Assembly (NCBI RefSeq): GCF_047495875.1
Contig: NC_092467.1
Coordinates: forward strand, 31,667,566 to 31,731,565
DNA length: 64,000 bases
Source of the DNA: Pithys albifrons albifrons
Taxonomy: Eukaryota; Chordata; Aves; Passeriformes; Thamnophilidae
Direction of reading: 5' to 3'
Made by a program: the position numbers and the translations under genes. The number at the start of each line of letters is the position of its first letter. Positions within the stretch are counted from its first letter, which is position 1. A model generated the notes under the pieces. The model ran no database searches and had not been told where the DNA came from. It saw nothing but the letters and a program-made list of their open reading frames with translations. Positions 24,425 to 37,300 of this stretch are shown one piece after another.

Positions 24425-24690
24425 CTGGGTTGGGTTGGGTTGGGAGGGACCTCAAAGCCCATCCAGTGCCACTCCTGCCATGGCAGGGACACCTCCCACT
24501 GTCCCAGGGTGCTCCAACCTGGCCTTGGACACTCCCAGGGATGGGGCAGCCACAGCTTCTCTGGGCACCTGTGCCAGGGCCTGCCCACCCTCCCAGCCAG
24601 GAATTCCTTCCCCATATCCCAGCTATCCCTGCCCTCTGGCAATGGGAAGGCATTCCCCTTGTCCTGTCCCTCCATCCCTTGTCCCAAGTC
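24425..24690 (-). repeat. CR1 3' fragment
   Basis: The sequence TTGGGTTGGGAGGGACCTCA through TGTCCCTCCATCCCTTGTCC is the complement of the 12.84 kb copy. Between 22.74 and 24.42 kb I see only unique sequence, apart from a duplicated TGTGCCAGGGCCTGGGTGC motif near 23.15-23.20 kb. Confidence 0.85.
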
Positions 24691-24699
24691 CCTGCAGTG

Positions 24700-25080
24700 C
24701 CCAGAGTTGTCCCTGGATGCCGCAGAGCTGCCCCTGCAGAGTCCTCCCTGCCCCTGAATGCCCCAGAGCTGCCCCTGCAGTGCCCAGAGCTGCTGGTGGA
24801 TGGCCCAGAGCTGCCCCTGCCCCTGGATGCCCCAGAGCTGCCCCTGCAGTGCCCAGAGCTGCCCCTGCCCCTGGATGCCCCAGAGCTGCCCCTGCCCCTG
24901 GATGCCCCAGAGCTGCTGGTGGATGCCCCAGAGCTGCCCCTGCAGTGCCCAGAGCTGCTGGTGGATGGCCCAGAGCTGCCCCTGCAGTGCCCAGAGCTGC
25001 CCCTGCCCCTGGATGCCCCAGAGCTGCCCCTGCCCCTGGATGCCCCGGAGCTGCCCCTGCAGTGCCCGGCAGCACTCAGA
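24700..25080. repeat. GC-rich minisatellite (CCCAGAGCTGCCCCTGCAGTG)
   Basis: The tandem array is made of interleaved 18-24 bp blocks (CCCCTGCCCCTGGATGCCCC, AGAGCTGCTGGTGGATG). It keeps open frames on both strands. It lies about 280 bp beyond the stop codon of ITGB3BP. Confidence 0.88.
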
Positions 25081-25293
25081 GAGGTGGAGCTGCCCAGGTC
25101 TCCTTCCCCTGCCACTCTTCCCCAAGTTTGACTGCTCTAAAACATTTACAGATCTAAAAAGCAGGGAGAAAAAAATGTTCACCTGTCGGGTGATATAAAA
25201 CCAATCTTCTACTAAATGTGCCAGAATAATTTTTCTCCACCTCAAGCACAGTTAAAACCTTCAGTCTATTCATTACTGTCTTTTTATAGTATT

Positions 25294-25299
25294 TTTATT
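25294..25299 (-). terminator. Candidate ITGB3BP polyadenylation signal
   Basis: AATAAA on the minus strand lies 63 bases past the TGA at 25364-25362. It would give a very short 3' UTR and end transcription before the minisatellite at 25.08 kb. Confidence 0.5.
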
Positions 25300-25361
25300 T
25301 AATAAAACCTATTAAGACTACCATACAAATCTCTTTACTTATGCTTTTATCTTTTAACTGA

Positions 25362-28300
25362 TCAATTTTTATATTGCTGACATCCCTTCTTCACCATTTG
25401 CTCATTTAAAAATTCATAGTATATGAGCTCTGTCTCTGGAGAAAACGTCTATAAAATTTGTTACAGCTGGCAAATGTGTATGAGTCAGTGATAGCACATG
25501 ACTAAATGCTTCACAGAAAATAAAATTTGTTTCTGTAGTAAGCAGAACTGTTTAAATGTTATTTATTTTTATGTTTCAAAGAAAATATATTGTGAAGTGC
25601 TGCATTGATTTAATAGGCAGCAATGTCTGTGTACACGCCGTACCCGGGAAATTTATGAAACCTTTGCACAACTCCTTTAATTGAATTTTCCAAATCTCTC
25701 ACCACACACAAATAATCAATATCTTCTGCAGAGAAAACCAGTCAGAATTATTACAGTCTTTCTTTTCAATTTTGTTGTCATCAGCACATACAGAGCACCT
25801 GGATATTTGTAATGTCTGGATAGCAAGTTATTTACACCTCTTAAACATATAATTGCTACTAAGTGAGTCCAAACTAATGTTTCTTTTCTTTTTTATTTAA
25901 AATAATTATATTCATGGGACAGAGCAGTATTTATTGTCATGTAGGGCTTGCTGCATGTTGGAAGAACCACAACTCCTGCATTTTTCATTAAGCTTAATAC
26001 TCTGAACTAGATGCACTACAATTAAAAATTAACACTGCTCTGCCCCTAAATTAGGGTGTGCCCTAATTAAAACTGCAAGAAAACTGGCAAGATAACTAAA
26101 ATGAAGTGAGAGAAGAAGGGATTTGAGAGAAGCAAGCCATGGGAAGAGAATGTGTGTGGGTAATTTCTCATGGAACAAAAGGTACATCTGGACAGTGAGT
26201 AACAACAATGCATTTTTTCAGAAAATGTGATTTCTGAATTCAATTCCTGTTTTAGTTTCAGAGCCTTTGCTGACCAGGCCAAGAGGGAAACTCCTCTCCT
26301 GGCTGGGTGTGCCCTCAGGAGAACCAACAGCACCAGCAGGGCCATGAACTCAGGCCAGACCTTTGGGGTGAGAGGCCAAACACCAAACCTGGCCTAAGAA
26401 CTGAGTAACAGGATTTGCAAACACAAGCTCTAAATCCCCACCCAATTATCTGTTTGAAAAAACTCCTCCAGCCCCATCTGTGTCGCTCTCAGAGCTGTTG
26501 TGCATCTGAACCATGACCCAAACTCTGAAAGAAGTTCCAGTTTCTAAATAAATTCAGTCCATTTCAGTTCCCAGACTTACTTTTCCCAGCAGAGGGACAA
26601 TGACATTTCTTCCCTGCAAGGGAACACAAAGCTGGGCTCAGAAAAACACACGTTCTTTAGGTGAGGGTTTTACAGCCAGTGAAATCCACCTTCTCTGCAG
26701 TCTGAAGTGTTCCCCTTTTCCCCAGGAGATCCTAAAGGAGGAGGAGGAGGAGGAGGAGGGACAGACCCAAGCAGACCTGAAAGTCAGTCAATTTGTTTTA
26801 CTTTATGTGAGAAGGATGTAAAAATAAACTGTACATGTGATTTACCCTCAGTGCCACCAACCCTCCAGCAGAGCAGACCCAGGGGTTTAGTGCCAGGACT
26901 GACACAAACTGGGATAAATAGTGGGATGTGCTCTTTTTATCTGGTTGGAGAAGGAGCTCTGCTTATTAAGGAGCTTCTGTATGTCACAGTTGTGACATGG
27001 AACGTGGCTTTGCATCCACCCAGTCTGCAAACACTGATGGGTGAGCAGGAACTCGGCCTTGCCTCATCCCTGGGCTCTCCAGCTTTGCTTCCAGGGGCAT
27101 GGAATGCAAACCCACCCAGCTGACCCTGCCCCAGCCTCCTGGAGAGATCCCTGCTCTTCCAGGAGTGGAGAGTCCCCTGTGCTAAACCCAGCATGGAGCT
27201 GGGAATGTTCAGCACTAACTCAGGGACTGACCACCTGGAGATGCTGGGCAGGATGAGCAACACCATGACAAGAGAGATTTCTGATCCCACAACAGTTTTC
27301 CCCAACACTGCAAGTATTTGCTCTGCTCTGACACCCTTTGTTTCCTACCTGGACAGCAGGTGGAGTCATGGATGTGATTTATATCCCTGGCTTTGGGAAG
27401 CAGAGCATTAACGTGGTTGTAACCAGCAGCTTAAGGAGCTTCCCTGTTTGGAATCTTCACCCCTGGAACCTGCCAGTGAGTGAAATTTTCCTCTGAAACA
27501 GGCCCATCCCACCCCCAGAGCCATTCCCAGCACTGGGACACACAGACCCACTGCAGCTCTTGGCAGTTATTTTACAATTTGCTTATTTTCTATGCCCAAA
27601 CATTTTGTTTACTGTAAATTCCAGTCGTGGCCAGACAATGCTGCCCTTCTTTGCTGCTGCTCACCCAAAATGATAAACTGAGCTCCACACAAGGCTGCCC
27701 ATTGAGCCAGGAATGTTCTGGATGGAGTTGTGTTAAGAGGAGGTTGTTTATGTAAAGTAAATAAATTTCATGCCTCACCATGTGATGATAATGTGACATT
27801 CCCTCCGTACCAACCCACTGAACAGTCATAAGTTTTCAGCCTTGCCATAACTAATTAAAAATAATTCTGAAAAAGCCACATCCAAAACTACAAGGCAAAG
27901 TAAAACATCTCCAGATGCTTTGCTTTGATCACACACTTCCCTGCCTCTCCTACAACGAGACTGCAAAATGGGATTTATTCTGTGTCAAAACAAAACTGAC
28001 ACTGAAACTACAACAAAATTGGTCACCTTAAACTCAGAGCTGTATTTTCCACCCCACTTTTGCAGAGTGTTTCTTGTGCAATGAGACTGGGGGTGTGTTT
28101 GGTGTCAGGGCTGGGTTTTGGAGCCAGGAGGGAGCAGAAATGTGTGAGTGGTGACATGAAAGAGCACAGAGGGAGCAGTGAGTGCTCCATCTGCCCTGGC
28201 CCGTGGCATTCCCACCCTGGGATCACTGGAACAGGAGAGCAGACTGCACAAATGAGCCCAATTCCTTCCAAAGGGCTGACCCTCCTTCCCATTTGGAGAT

Positions 28301-31300
28301 CAGCTCCTGGAGCCCAGGGACAGAACTTGGAGCAATTTTCCTTCCCCACAGCAGAGGGAACTCAGGCCTGAGCAGACCCCACCAAAACCAGTGGGGTGGG
28401 AGCAGCAGAGATGCCACCCCTGCTCCTATTCTGGTTTTGCTCTGCTGTCAGACAGAGTGTGTGAGGAGAACAGAAATATCAGAATATCAGCAGCGAATTT
28501 GTTGATTTTAATAACAAACCCCCAATTCTGAGTGAATCCCCTCCTGCCACTGCTCTGAATGGCCACCTGGTATCAAATGCCACTAATTCAAACCTGTTCC
28601 CAGCCCTGGTCATGGATAAACCCATGGCTGGGAATTCCCAGAGCCCTGGAGTGCCCTGAATCCCTCCCCACACACCCAGGGGAAAGGGGTTTGCTGCCAG
28701 GCTGTTTGTGACTGAGCAGGATGAGCAGGAACAGGGGAACTGGGATGCACCAAAGGTGTGTGAAGGACCCCACTGTACTCATTTCTGGCCATGCCACAAG
28801 TGCAGGAACATTAATTTTCCTCGTACAGTTTCACTGAGAAACACCCAATGCAATGGAAACAGCAAAAAAAATCAATTTACATCAGAAGAAACACATTTCT
28901 CTTAATTTTCATACACTGAATGTTACCCAACCTGTGGCAAGTGGAGAGGACTAAGAAGGAATCAACCAAAGCAGGAGTTACACAGGAATTACATTTCAAG
29001 GAGTTTCTTACCCTGGGCAGGGAGTTCTCCATGGTTTGCTTTCAGCAGCTGCAGCTCTTCTGCTTGAGTCACTGTGAAGAAATAAATCCCAAATCAGCAA
29101 ATGTTGCCCCAGAGATTTCAAAGGAATTGTTACCTCTGCTGCCTTCACTTTCAAAGCATCTCAAGAAAAAAACCCTTACCTATATAAGTGTACTCAAAAA
29201 AGTTAACAAAAACTAGTCAAAATTCAGATAACTCTGTTCACAGCCTCAAAACTCATGTTGTTCCCAATTTTTCCTGACATGGTGCTTTGTTCCTGATTCA
29301 GAGGTGGGAGGGAGAATGATTCTTTCCCAATTTGCTGCCAGAAGTGTGGCCATGCCAGGCAGTGCCAGCAGCCTGAGCTCCCCTCAGGGCCAGAGCAGGG
29401 CCTGGAAACACAGACTGTTTGCAGGGAACCTCCTTCTTGTAAGGCTCTGGCATTACAGTGGGAACAGTGCACAAGGAAAAGGGAACCAGCTTTGGAATGC
29501 AAGACAGGAAAGAAATGGTGATTTCAACACCATCAGCAGCTGCTGGGATTGTGGGAATAAACAGGGGAGGGCCAATTGTGTAGCACCTGAGGCTTTGCTG
29601 CCCCCAGAGCAGCTCCAGGTGTGGCTGTCCCAGAGCAGTGCCAGGGATTGCACACCTGGCAGGTTACAGGGGGATCTCTGGGGCCAAAATGCCCCTTTGC
29701 TGCCATGAGGAAACTGCTGCTCCCCTTTGCAGGAGAGTGGGCACAGGGTGTGCCAGGCATGGCTCACACTCCCTGCTCAGCTGGGCACTGCCTGGGGTTG
29801 GCAGGGAAAGTCTCCAAGAACAATGGAAGTCACCTGGAAAGGGAGACCTTTATCTCTTATCCCTGGATAAGATTTTCCCCTGCAGTTATCCCCAATGCCA
29901 GGCTCTCCTCACCACTCTGCTGCCCCATCACATCCTGCAGTCAGGAAGAGCAGCAGGAATGAACTCCAGACCCTGACTGGGAGGAGGGATAAAGGGTTTC
30001 CTAAAAATGAACAGAAATAAGTGAAAAACTCCAGCTCTCTGGGTTCCTTTGGCAAAGCATTTACAGCTGGGAGGGAAGGGCCCTTATCCCAACACAACAA
30101 TGTCCATCATTTAGAGCCAGGTGGGGGTTGGTCTCTTCTCCCAGGCACTCAGCAATAGGACAAGGGGGCACGATGGGCTCAAGCTCTGCCAGGGGAAATT
30201 GAAGTTGAAGATCAGGAAGAAATTCTTTGCAGAGAGAGTGCTCAGGGATTGGAATGGGCTGCCCAGAGAGGGGGTGGATTCCCCATCCCTGGAGGTTTTT
30301 CAGCTGAGCTTGGCCATGGCACTGAGTGCCATGATCTGGTAAAGGGACTGGAGTTGGACCAAGGGTTGGACTTGATGATTTTGGAGATCTTTTCCAGCCC
30401 AATCCATTCTGTGATTCTGTGAACACAGAATTTGTAAGCCTGGAAACTTCTGCTCAGCCTAATCCTGCAGAGAGGCAACCAACCAACCAACAACCCAACA
30501 AGCAAGAACCAACGACCAACCAACCCAAGTTCCCGGGCAGAGGAGCAGAAGGGCAGAGCACTCTCAGTGCAAACACTTCCAGTTAACCACCCACTAATTA
30601 TGTCCCATTTGCATCAGAAAAGGTGTTGCTTTTCCAAGTGTTCCCTCCCCACCGAGCTGCGGGTGCAGGACAAGGGGCTGCCCCTCTGTTATGTCTCTCT
30701 GGGGTGCACTGGGGCACACTGGGATGCGGTGGGGCACACTGGGATGCGGTGGGGCACACTGGGATGCACTGGGGCGTACTGGGGCACACTGGGGCTGCAC
30801 TGGGGCACACTGGGATGCAGTGGGGCGCACTGGTGTGCACTGGTGTGCACTGGGATGCACTGGGACGCACTGGGACGCACTGGGGCGCACTGGGATGCAC
30901 TGGGGCGCACTGGGATGCAGTGGGGATGCACTGGGACGCACTGGGGCACACTGGGATGCACTGGGGCACACTGGGGCACACTGGGATGCACTGGGGCGCA
31001 CTGGTGTGCACTGGGGCACACTGGGACACACTGGGACGCACTGGGGCACACTGGGATGGAGTGGGGCGCACTGGGATGCACTGGGGACGCACTGGGACGC
31101 ACTGGGACGCACTGGGATGCAGTGGGATGCACTGGGGCACACTGGGACGCACTGGGGCACACTGGGATGCACTGGGGCACACTGGGATGCAGTGGAGCAC
31201 ACTGGGGCGCACTGGGGCACTCGGAGCGCGTTCCCCTCGCCCACAGCAGCGCAGGGCTGGGGCGGTGCTGGCTCGGGGCAGGACGGGGATAAAGCACCGA

Positions 31301-34300
31301 AAGGCTCCTCACGCAGCGTTTGGCATTTCCGCAGCTCCGCAGCGAGCGGGGCGGGGCGGGCCGAGCCTCCCGGGATGGTTCCCAGCTCTCTGCTGCCCTC
31401 CAAAGCCTGCAGGAGAATTCAGGACCTGGTTAACAACTCTGCTAGTTGTTAACTTACCAAAAACACCTAAACTAAAGAACTTTTGGCAAATTGTTTATAA
31501 GCTCTAAACGCTGCCTTTTCTAAATAATAATTTCAGTTAAAATATTGCAAATAAATTAGAATAATCCATATTTTTTTGGTAAATAAAGCCACATGAAATG
31601 AATCAGTGCAGCACTCTGAGTGCACTCAATTATTTCTCAGCTGTCAACAGACAGCAAAGAACATTCTGCTACATTTATTCAGGAAACAGAATGTGAATAA
31701 AACAGCAGCCATTGGCATTTTGACATGTATTAGACTATTAAATGATGATACATCAGTGGTGAATTCAACAGTTCAACACAAAGGGATATTTAACCTCCAA
31801 GGACACAAAAATCTATGCAGTGGTAATTCATATTTCAAGTTGTGAATAAGAGTTAAGAGCCACTCATGTTTTTATTTGTGTACAAAATGAGCAGTGGCAC
31901 AAATTAAAAGTGGTGGACTTGGAAAAGCAACTCTCAGTTTAAAAAAGATTAGTAAGTTTTGAGGGTTTTTGACATTCTCTGGATTTCCAAGTCAAACCTG
32001 CCTTTTGTTTGCTTCCCCTTTCCTTAAAACTCCCAATTTTGCAAAAAAATTTTGACTTTTAATTTCCAATCCCCAATTAAAGGCAGATAAACCAATAAAT
32101 CAGTGCCAGACACACCTGGAGACTGGTGAGGTTTGCTCTGATTTTCAGAATTCTGGGCAAGGAACTCTTCACTTGGAACTGCAGTTCCAGGAACCTGGAA
32201 ATAAAAGAGGTAAAACAAATCCAACCACTCACTGAAATTCCATGTTTGCAAGTTCCCAGAGTTTCTTCCCAATGGAATGAGGATGAGTCAGGTGGAAACA
32301 GACTGTGAACAAACACCAAACACAACCTGCCTGTGCTTGGGATTTATATCCACTCTGACAAGAATCCTGACATCCTCATTTTAAGGACAGGAACCCCAAA
32401 AAACAGATATTCTAATTTTAAGGACTGGAAGCCCAAATCCAAAGATATCCTAATTTTAAGGACTGGAAGCCCAAATCCAAAGATATCCTAATTTTAAGGA
32501 CAGGAACCCCTAAATCCAGATATCTTAATTTTAAGGACAGGAACCCCTAAATCCAGATATCTTAATTTTAAGGACTGGAACCACAAATCCAAAGATATCC
32601 TAATTTTAACGGCAGGAACCCTAAATCCAGATATCTTAATTTTAAGGACTGGAAGCCCAAATCCAAAGATATCCTAATTTTAAGGACTGGAAGCCCAAAT
32701 CCAAAGATATCCTAATTTTAAGGACTGGAAGCCCAAATCCAAAGATATCCTAATTTTAAGGACAGGAAGCCCAAATCCAAAGACATCCTAATTTTAAGGA
32801 CAGGAAGCCCAAATCCAAAGATATCCTAATTTTAAGGACTGGAACCACAAATCCAAAGATATCCTAATTTTAATGGCAGGAACCCTAAATCCAGATATCT
32901 TAATTTTAAGGACTGGAAGCCCAAATCCAAAGATATCCTAATTTTAAGGACAGGAACCCCTAAATCCAGATATCTTTATTTTAAGGACAGGAGCTCAGGA
33001 TTTGCACTGAATATGCATTAAAAAAATCCTGCCATGACAGTTTGGGGTATTTTCTTTCTGAACCATTTAAAGATGTCAATCAAATCATCTGTTCCCTTTT
33101 GCTTTCACAGAAGGGAGAATCAACCTTATAAAAAAAACAAATTTAGGAACAGAGCCACAGCATGGAAATGGGAAAATAAAATAATAATATCAGTGTATTG
33201 GACAAAACACTTTCCACCTGTAAAAATCAAGTGTTTGGAAGTTCCTGTAAATACTGAGTGTGGGAGTTGGTCTATAAATGGTTTGAGTGGCATGACAGAA
33301 ACTGCTGATCTTTGCAAAATATCCTGAATTATTGAAGGCCAACATTTGATGTCAGTGAAGACTCTGATGACCCCCATTGTCTTTACTGAGCCACAGACCC
33401 TTAATCAGTTTAGTTTTCTGCTGGTACAATTTGAATATTTGATTTTTCACTCCATAACAAGCCACCCAAACAATTCTGTCAGGCTCCACCACTCAGAAAA
33501 CTGTCCCACAGTGCAGGAATTTCAAGCTTGTGGTGGGGGGAACTCCATTAAAAGGGAAAAGCCCCAACAAACAAACTGAGAGCTCAAAAGGAAGAGCTAC
33601 AGCTTCAAATTTAGTTGAGTAAATGTCACAATTATTACCTGCTGGTCAAAAAGAAATGCCTGAAACATTTATTTAAGTGCTTCACTAACTGGGGACTGTC
33701 AGGAAATTGAGACCTTAAAATCAGAGTGTGGCAGAAAAGACTCAAATTGTAGATTTTGTATAACCTGCTCCTTTGGATATCCAGCCCTGTGCAATCAGAA
33801 GCACTGGATGAAAGGTTCTGATTGAATTTTGTGTGAAATATGAGATAAAATGCTGCCCACAGAGCAGGGCAGAGCTCTGCACTCACCCATCCTGCCCTGC
33901 TGGACACTGCCCAGTCCTGGGGGAGCCACCCCGGGCACTGCTCTGCTCTCTCCCTCTTTCTGCTCCTGGAAAGAAACAATAAAACAGGATATTTTGTATT
34001 TGAATATTCTGTAAAACATTCAGGAATGTTCAGAGTGACAAAGGGCTGTGAAAGTTTAAGCTGTTCCAATGCAGCAGCTGAAGGTTCAGACCCCCAAAGA
34101 TTTAATTTTAAATCTCAGCAGTTGTAGAATTTGGACCTAAACCAGTTAATTATCAATATCACCATTTAAAATAAATAATAACAGTAAGTTAGACAATGAT
34201 GAGATGAGCAATTAGTGAAGATTTGGTCATCTGTTATTGTAGAAATCTGTGTCATGAGCAGGTTGTGAGACTGGGGGTAGTTGGGGAACCACCAGGACAC

Positions 34301-37300
34301 AGAGGACACCCCACACTTGGGTGGCTTCGGGTCTCCTCCTAAAATAAATGTTACTTTACAAACTTCCAGCACTCTGTAGGTGTTTGGTCTCTGCCCAGGC
34401 ATCCTCCACGCTGTTGCTGCAAAGAAAGTCGTGTTCACACCACAAGGGATTTGCTGCTTCTGCACTTTACACAAAGCACAGTAAGTTGTCACAGCTAATG
34501 GCACTAATTTTGTAATAACTTGCAATTTTGTAGTAATTTCTGTTAAGAAAAACAGGATATTGGTTCTCACCTCCCAGGTGATACCCAGGATCTATCAGGA
34601 CACCACCACACTCACAATAAAAGTGTTTTTTTCAGAAGCAGAAGTGAAATTTGTGGGTTTAAGAGGACACCCTGAAACCTGTGACTGAATAATTATCTAA
34701 CACCCCCTCTAGCTGAGCGAACACAGGACAAAAAGAGGAGGTTAGTGCCACATTACCGAGTAATTATCCCCCTAAATGTCAGCTCTGCCCACGTGGCCAG
34801 GCTTTTTATAGGCACAGGAATGTTCCCCCATGTCCATCCTTAATATCAGCACGGAAAGACACGCTCACCTTTCCCACTGACACCATAATATACATTTTAA
34901 TTCAAGACATTTTGCCCCCTCTCCACTTTCACCCCAGAGAAAAGGCATTAATTCAAATGTTGGGGTGCTGGGAAAGTTGTAAAACCTGCAGTAATTTAAA
35001 CATTTGTGTATTGCCACGTGTTGTGTCACTACTATGAAAATTAAGAGTTCATTAATTAGAAACAAGTGGGGATATTGCAGAGAACTCATCTGAAGAGCAG
35101 CATTTTAAATTGTGACTGCTTTTATTATATTTAATTTTAAAAGCTTTGGAAAGGAGAGGAGAACTGGCAGCTCTTCTCATGGGAAGGTTTCTTTGTACAG
35201 GATGGAGTGACCACAAACAACCCACAGAGCCACAAAAGCAGCTCAGGCCACTCAAAATCTGCCCCTGGAGCACTCCCAGTTTGCACCAAAAGCTGTGATT
35301 TGTGCATATAAATCCTCAAGGGAATTGGAAATAATATAATTATAAATATAATCACGTGTTTTCTGAGAGCTAATGACACTCAGTGTCATGTTAATTTGCC
35401 TTGAAGTGCCTCACTATGAAAAATAATGGCCAAAAAAATGACATAAAATCAAAAAGGACTTTGCCAACATCCCAAAGCAGGGGAATTAATGGAATTATGG
35501 ACAGGAATGGCAGAGTGGCTTTTTTTTACTGAGGCAAAGCCAAACACTTTTAATACTGATCAACAGAAAGCAGAATTTGTTTCATAAACACCCCTAAAAT
35601 TCTGAAAAGATTCAAGCTTTAAAAATCAACATTAAAAACTTCAAAAATGAACAGATGAAAAACTTCAAAAATCAACAGATAAAAAAACTTTGAAGTGGAA
35701 AAAGGAAACAGCCACAGCCCATGGGAGATAAGTCACCAAATCCAGCCAACAAGCAGGAAAATGCTGTAGGAGGAAGGAGGGAATGTCCAACTAACCTTTT
35801 GCTGGGGCATTCCTGGGATTTTTGTCACTGTGGGTCGTGGGGGATGAAAATGGGCTCATCTGGCACGTTCCTGTTGTTGGTGAGTAGAAATTCAGACTTG
35901 TCTTTCTGGTCTTCTGAGGTGTTTCATCAGGGGGCTGAGATGAAGCAAAACACCAAAAACATGGAGATGAATATTGATAAAATCCCTCTGAACATTCACC
36001 AGTTTTTGCTCAGTAATCCCAAACTTTGGGTACTCCTTGGGGGGTTGACCTTGTGCCCCCCAAGCTGCTCCATCCCTTCCCCTCCTCATCAATATTAGTT
36101 GGACTCTAAAAAAGAAAAGCTCCTTTTTCCATAAACAAAAAGTCTGTGTTTTCCACAGACTTAGAAATCACCTGGTTGGTTGGTTTGTTTTTTTTTTAAA
36201 GCAGCCAAACCTTGGTATTATTTTTCTTCCAGTACTGACAATTTAAGACACATGAACATAAGAAACAATGTTTAGACTTTAATTGTATCAAAAGATAGTT
36301 ATTTTTAAACAAGTGGTCATTAAAAAAACTCCAGGTAAGTCCCTTAACCCCCAAATTTTGTCTCTGGCTCAGGATTTCAGTGTCTGATGCCAGTGCTGGG
36401 ATTGATCACCAGTAATGGGACTTACAGCATATTTTAAAATACTGAATTTGCTGCCCACTCACCCCTGTTTGGTTTATTCTCAAATCCCCCAAACAGTTTC
36501 ACACCAACCATTTATGCTCTTGTTTATCAGTACTGATGGAGATCCTCAGTCTGGTGTCACTGATGCTTTGCCACAGTCAGGCAGACTAAAGAAATGTTTC
36601 AAGTGATCTTTAAATGAAATATTAATTCAAGTTTCAGTGCCAGTTTAGGGATTTACAAGCCAAAAAGTCTCTTCTGTAACAGGGAGCATCTCCAGTTTGC
36701 TCTCAGTGTCAGGATATTCTCCCTGCTTGAACAGCAGCCACCTCATTCCTGGGCATGGATAAAACTCCCTCTTGTACCTCCAAGAACAACATTTATTTAT
36801 GCAAGTTTTTAATGACATTCCCAAATCTAACCCCACTAATTCCTGATCTGGTTAATTAATGGGTATTTTGACCAGGAGGGGGAATGAAGGACTCCTGAAA
36901 AACAGGGAATGAACTGCAGAAACAGCAAAGGTGGGACAGACACTTCACCCAAACTTTCTGTTCCTCCCCACCTTCTATGAAGTTATTTAATGATGTCACA
37001 CTTTAAATCTTTGAGATGTAATTACAGCATTGCATGAACCAAAATTCAGTGTAAATCCCCATCACTACAAGTTTGCATCACTCAGAAGGGCTTTTGTCAA
37101 AGCTTTTTGCTGCAGGAGAACCTGAGTAACTCCTTTGGGTTCTTCTGCTTTAGGGCAGAGAGGGAATTCCATGGAATTTCAGCTGGATCACTCACCCCAC
37201 AGCCCAGGAAACAGAAGCCAAACTGCAGGCACAGCTCATTCTGAGCAGAACAAGCTGGCTAAGGGCACATTTAAGCTGCTGATTAAATTGCTAATGATTG

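Noticed and set aside
30594..31507. Several 200-290 codon open frames on both strands
   Set aside because: They are caused by the CACTGGGG minisatellite. One of them begins in the real CENP-R exon (EGSREL) but reads past its donor.
32385..32995. A CRISPR-like array of regular repeats
   Set aside because: There are no unique spacers of constant length, and the host is a vertebrate genome; it is a simple tandem repeat.
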